Positions 33,921 through 34,095 of a stretch of 34,095 nt of DNA are shown here, piece by piece. Under the pieces are notes generated by a model. The model was not told the DNA's origin, ran no database searches, and saw only the letters and a program-made list of their open reading frames with translations. Both the position numbers and the translations under genes were made by a program. The DNA comes from Gemmatimonadota bacterium (GTDB taxonomy: Bacteria > Latescibacterota > UBA2968 > UBA8231). Location: NCBI GenBank assembly GCA_018673255.1, contig JABHDC010000068.1, positions 1-34,095 on the forward strand. The letters run 5' to 3'. Positions within the stretch are counted from its first letter, which is position 1. Every line of letters starts with the position of its first letter.

Positions 33921-34095
33921 CTACGGCTCGTAACTCGCGTAGGTGAAGTCATCGAAGCAGGAGAACAGATCCGTCTCGGCCTCGAATCGCACCTCGTCGA
34001 CACGGGTCCAATCGAAGGTATGGGATCCATCAAACGAGACGTCGATGTCCTCGGAGAGCTCTACCTCGACCTCATCCAGGTAGCCACGGACCGTC
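33921..34095 (-). CDS. C-terminal fragment of an unidentified protein (5' end outside window)
   Basis: A minus-strand frame is open from the right edge to TAG at 33923-33921, 57 codons. The tail is acidic with beta-like alternation (GYLDEVEVELSEDIDVSF, then FDWTRVDEVRFEAETDLF, then CFDDFTYASYEP at the end). A downstream minus-oriented terminator supports it as real. The composition recalls the last strand of a secreted beta-sandwich domain. No family is recognised. Confidence 0.6.
   Translation of the reverse strand, partial: TVRGYLDEVEVELSEDIDVSFDGSHTFDWTRVDEVRFEAETDLFSCFDDFTYASYEP

Overview
This is a GC-rich bacterial chromosome segment, dense with genes. The most likely source is a member of the FCB superphylum or a neighbouring uncultivated phylum (Latescibacterota-like). 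Three things suggest this: a secreted protein ending in a FlgD-like, type IX secretion-style C-terminal domain with the NPFN motif; cohesin-like and dockerin-like modules; and an accessory region rich in sugar-acid genes (enolase superfamily, Gfo/Idh/MocA, HpcH aldolase, RhaM, an Nramp-like transporter). The phylum is an inference; there is no rRNA gene in the window. No tRNA, rRNA, CRISPR array, insertion sequence or phage gene was recognised.

Layout. (1) 1-3426 (+): 3' part of a very large, acidic secreted protein with 21 complete EF-hand/dockerin-like repeats in the window. It ends at a bidirectional terminator (3450-3485). (2) 7489-3538 (-): a three-gene unit, HD-domain phosphohydrolase, then a CsgG-like/FGE-like exported protein, then an RlmI-like rRNA methyltransferase. 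(3) 7500-7574: two back-to-back sigma70-type promoters, one for each direction. (4) 7699-22301 (+): a long co-directional housekeeping run: ndk, yceD (DUF177), rpmF, fabH, fabD, fabG, acpP, fabF, rnc, a lipoate ligase-family gene, two oligopeptide-type ABC ATPases, a PpiD-like foldase, a 3-hydroxyisobutyrate dehydrogenase-family gene, nadK and two NAD-dependent epimerase-family genes. Several joints are 4-base stop/start overlaps. plsX, often found between rpmF and fabH, is absent here. (5) 22367-27681: accessory metabolism: a PrpD-family gene (-), an alpha/beta hydrolase (+), an UlaG-like metallo-hydrolase (-), rhaM and a long serine acetyltransferase-like gene (+). (6) 27790-28485 (-): a small predicted outer-membrane protein with its own promoter. 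(7) 28794-33768: a divergent sugar-acid cassette, with an HpcH/HpaI-type aldolase and a galactonate-dehydratase-like enolase-superfamily enzyme on the minus strand, and a Gfo/Idh/MocA oxidoreductase overlapping an Nramp-like transporter on the plus strand. (8) 33921-34095 (-): the C-terminus of an unidentified protein.

How the genes work together. Region 4 links fatty-acid synthesis (malonyl-CoA transfer, condensation, reduction, carrier protein) with lipoylation, ribosome biogenesis, RNA processing, nucleotide/NADP supply and envelope protein folding. Region 7 has the parts of a dehydratase-aldolase route for a sugar acid, plus a redox enzyme and a transporter. The transporter has an Nramp-like layout but lacks the residues that bind metal in Nramp proteins, so its substrate may not be a metal ion. 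That is the most interesting system candidate here, along with the giant calcium-binding repeat protein. About 14 of the roughly 30 genes appear to start at GTG or TTG.
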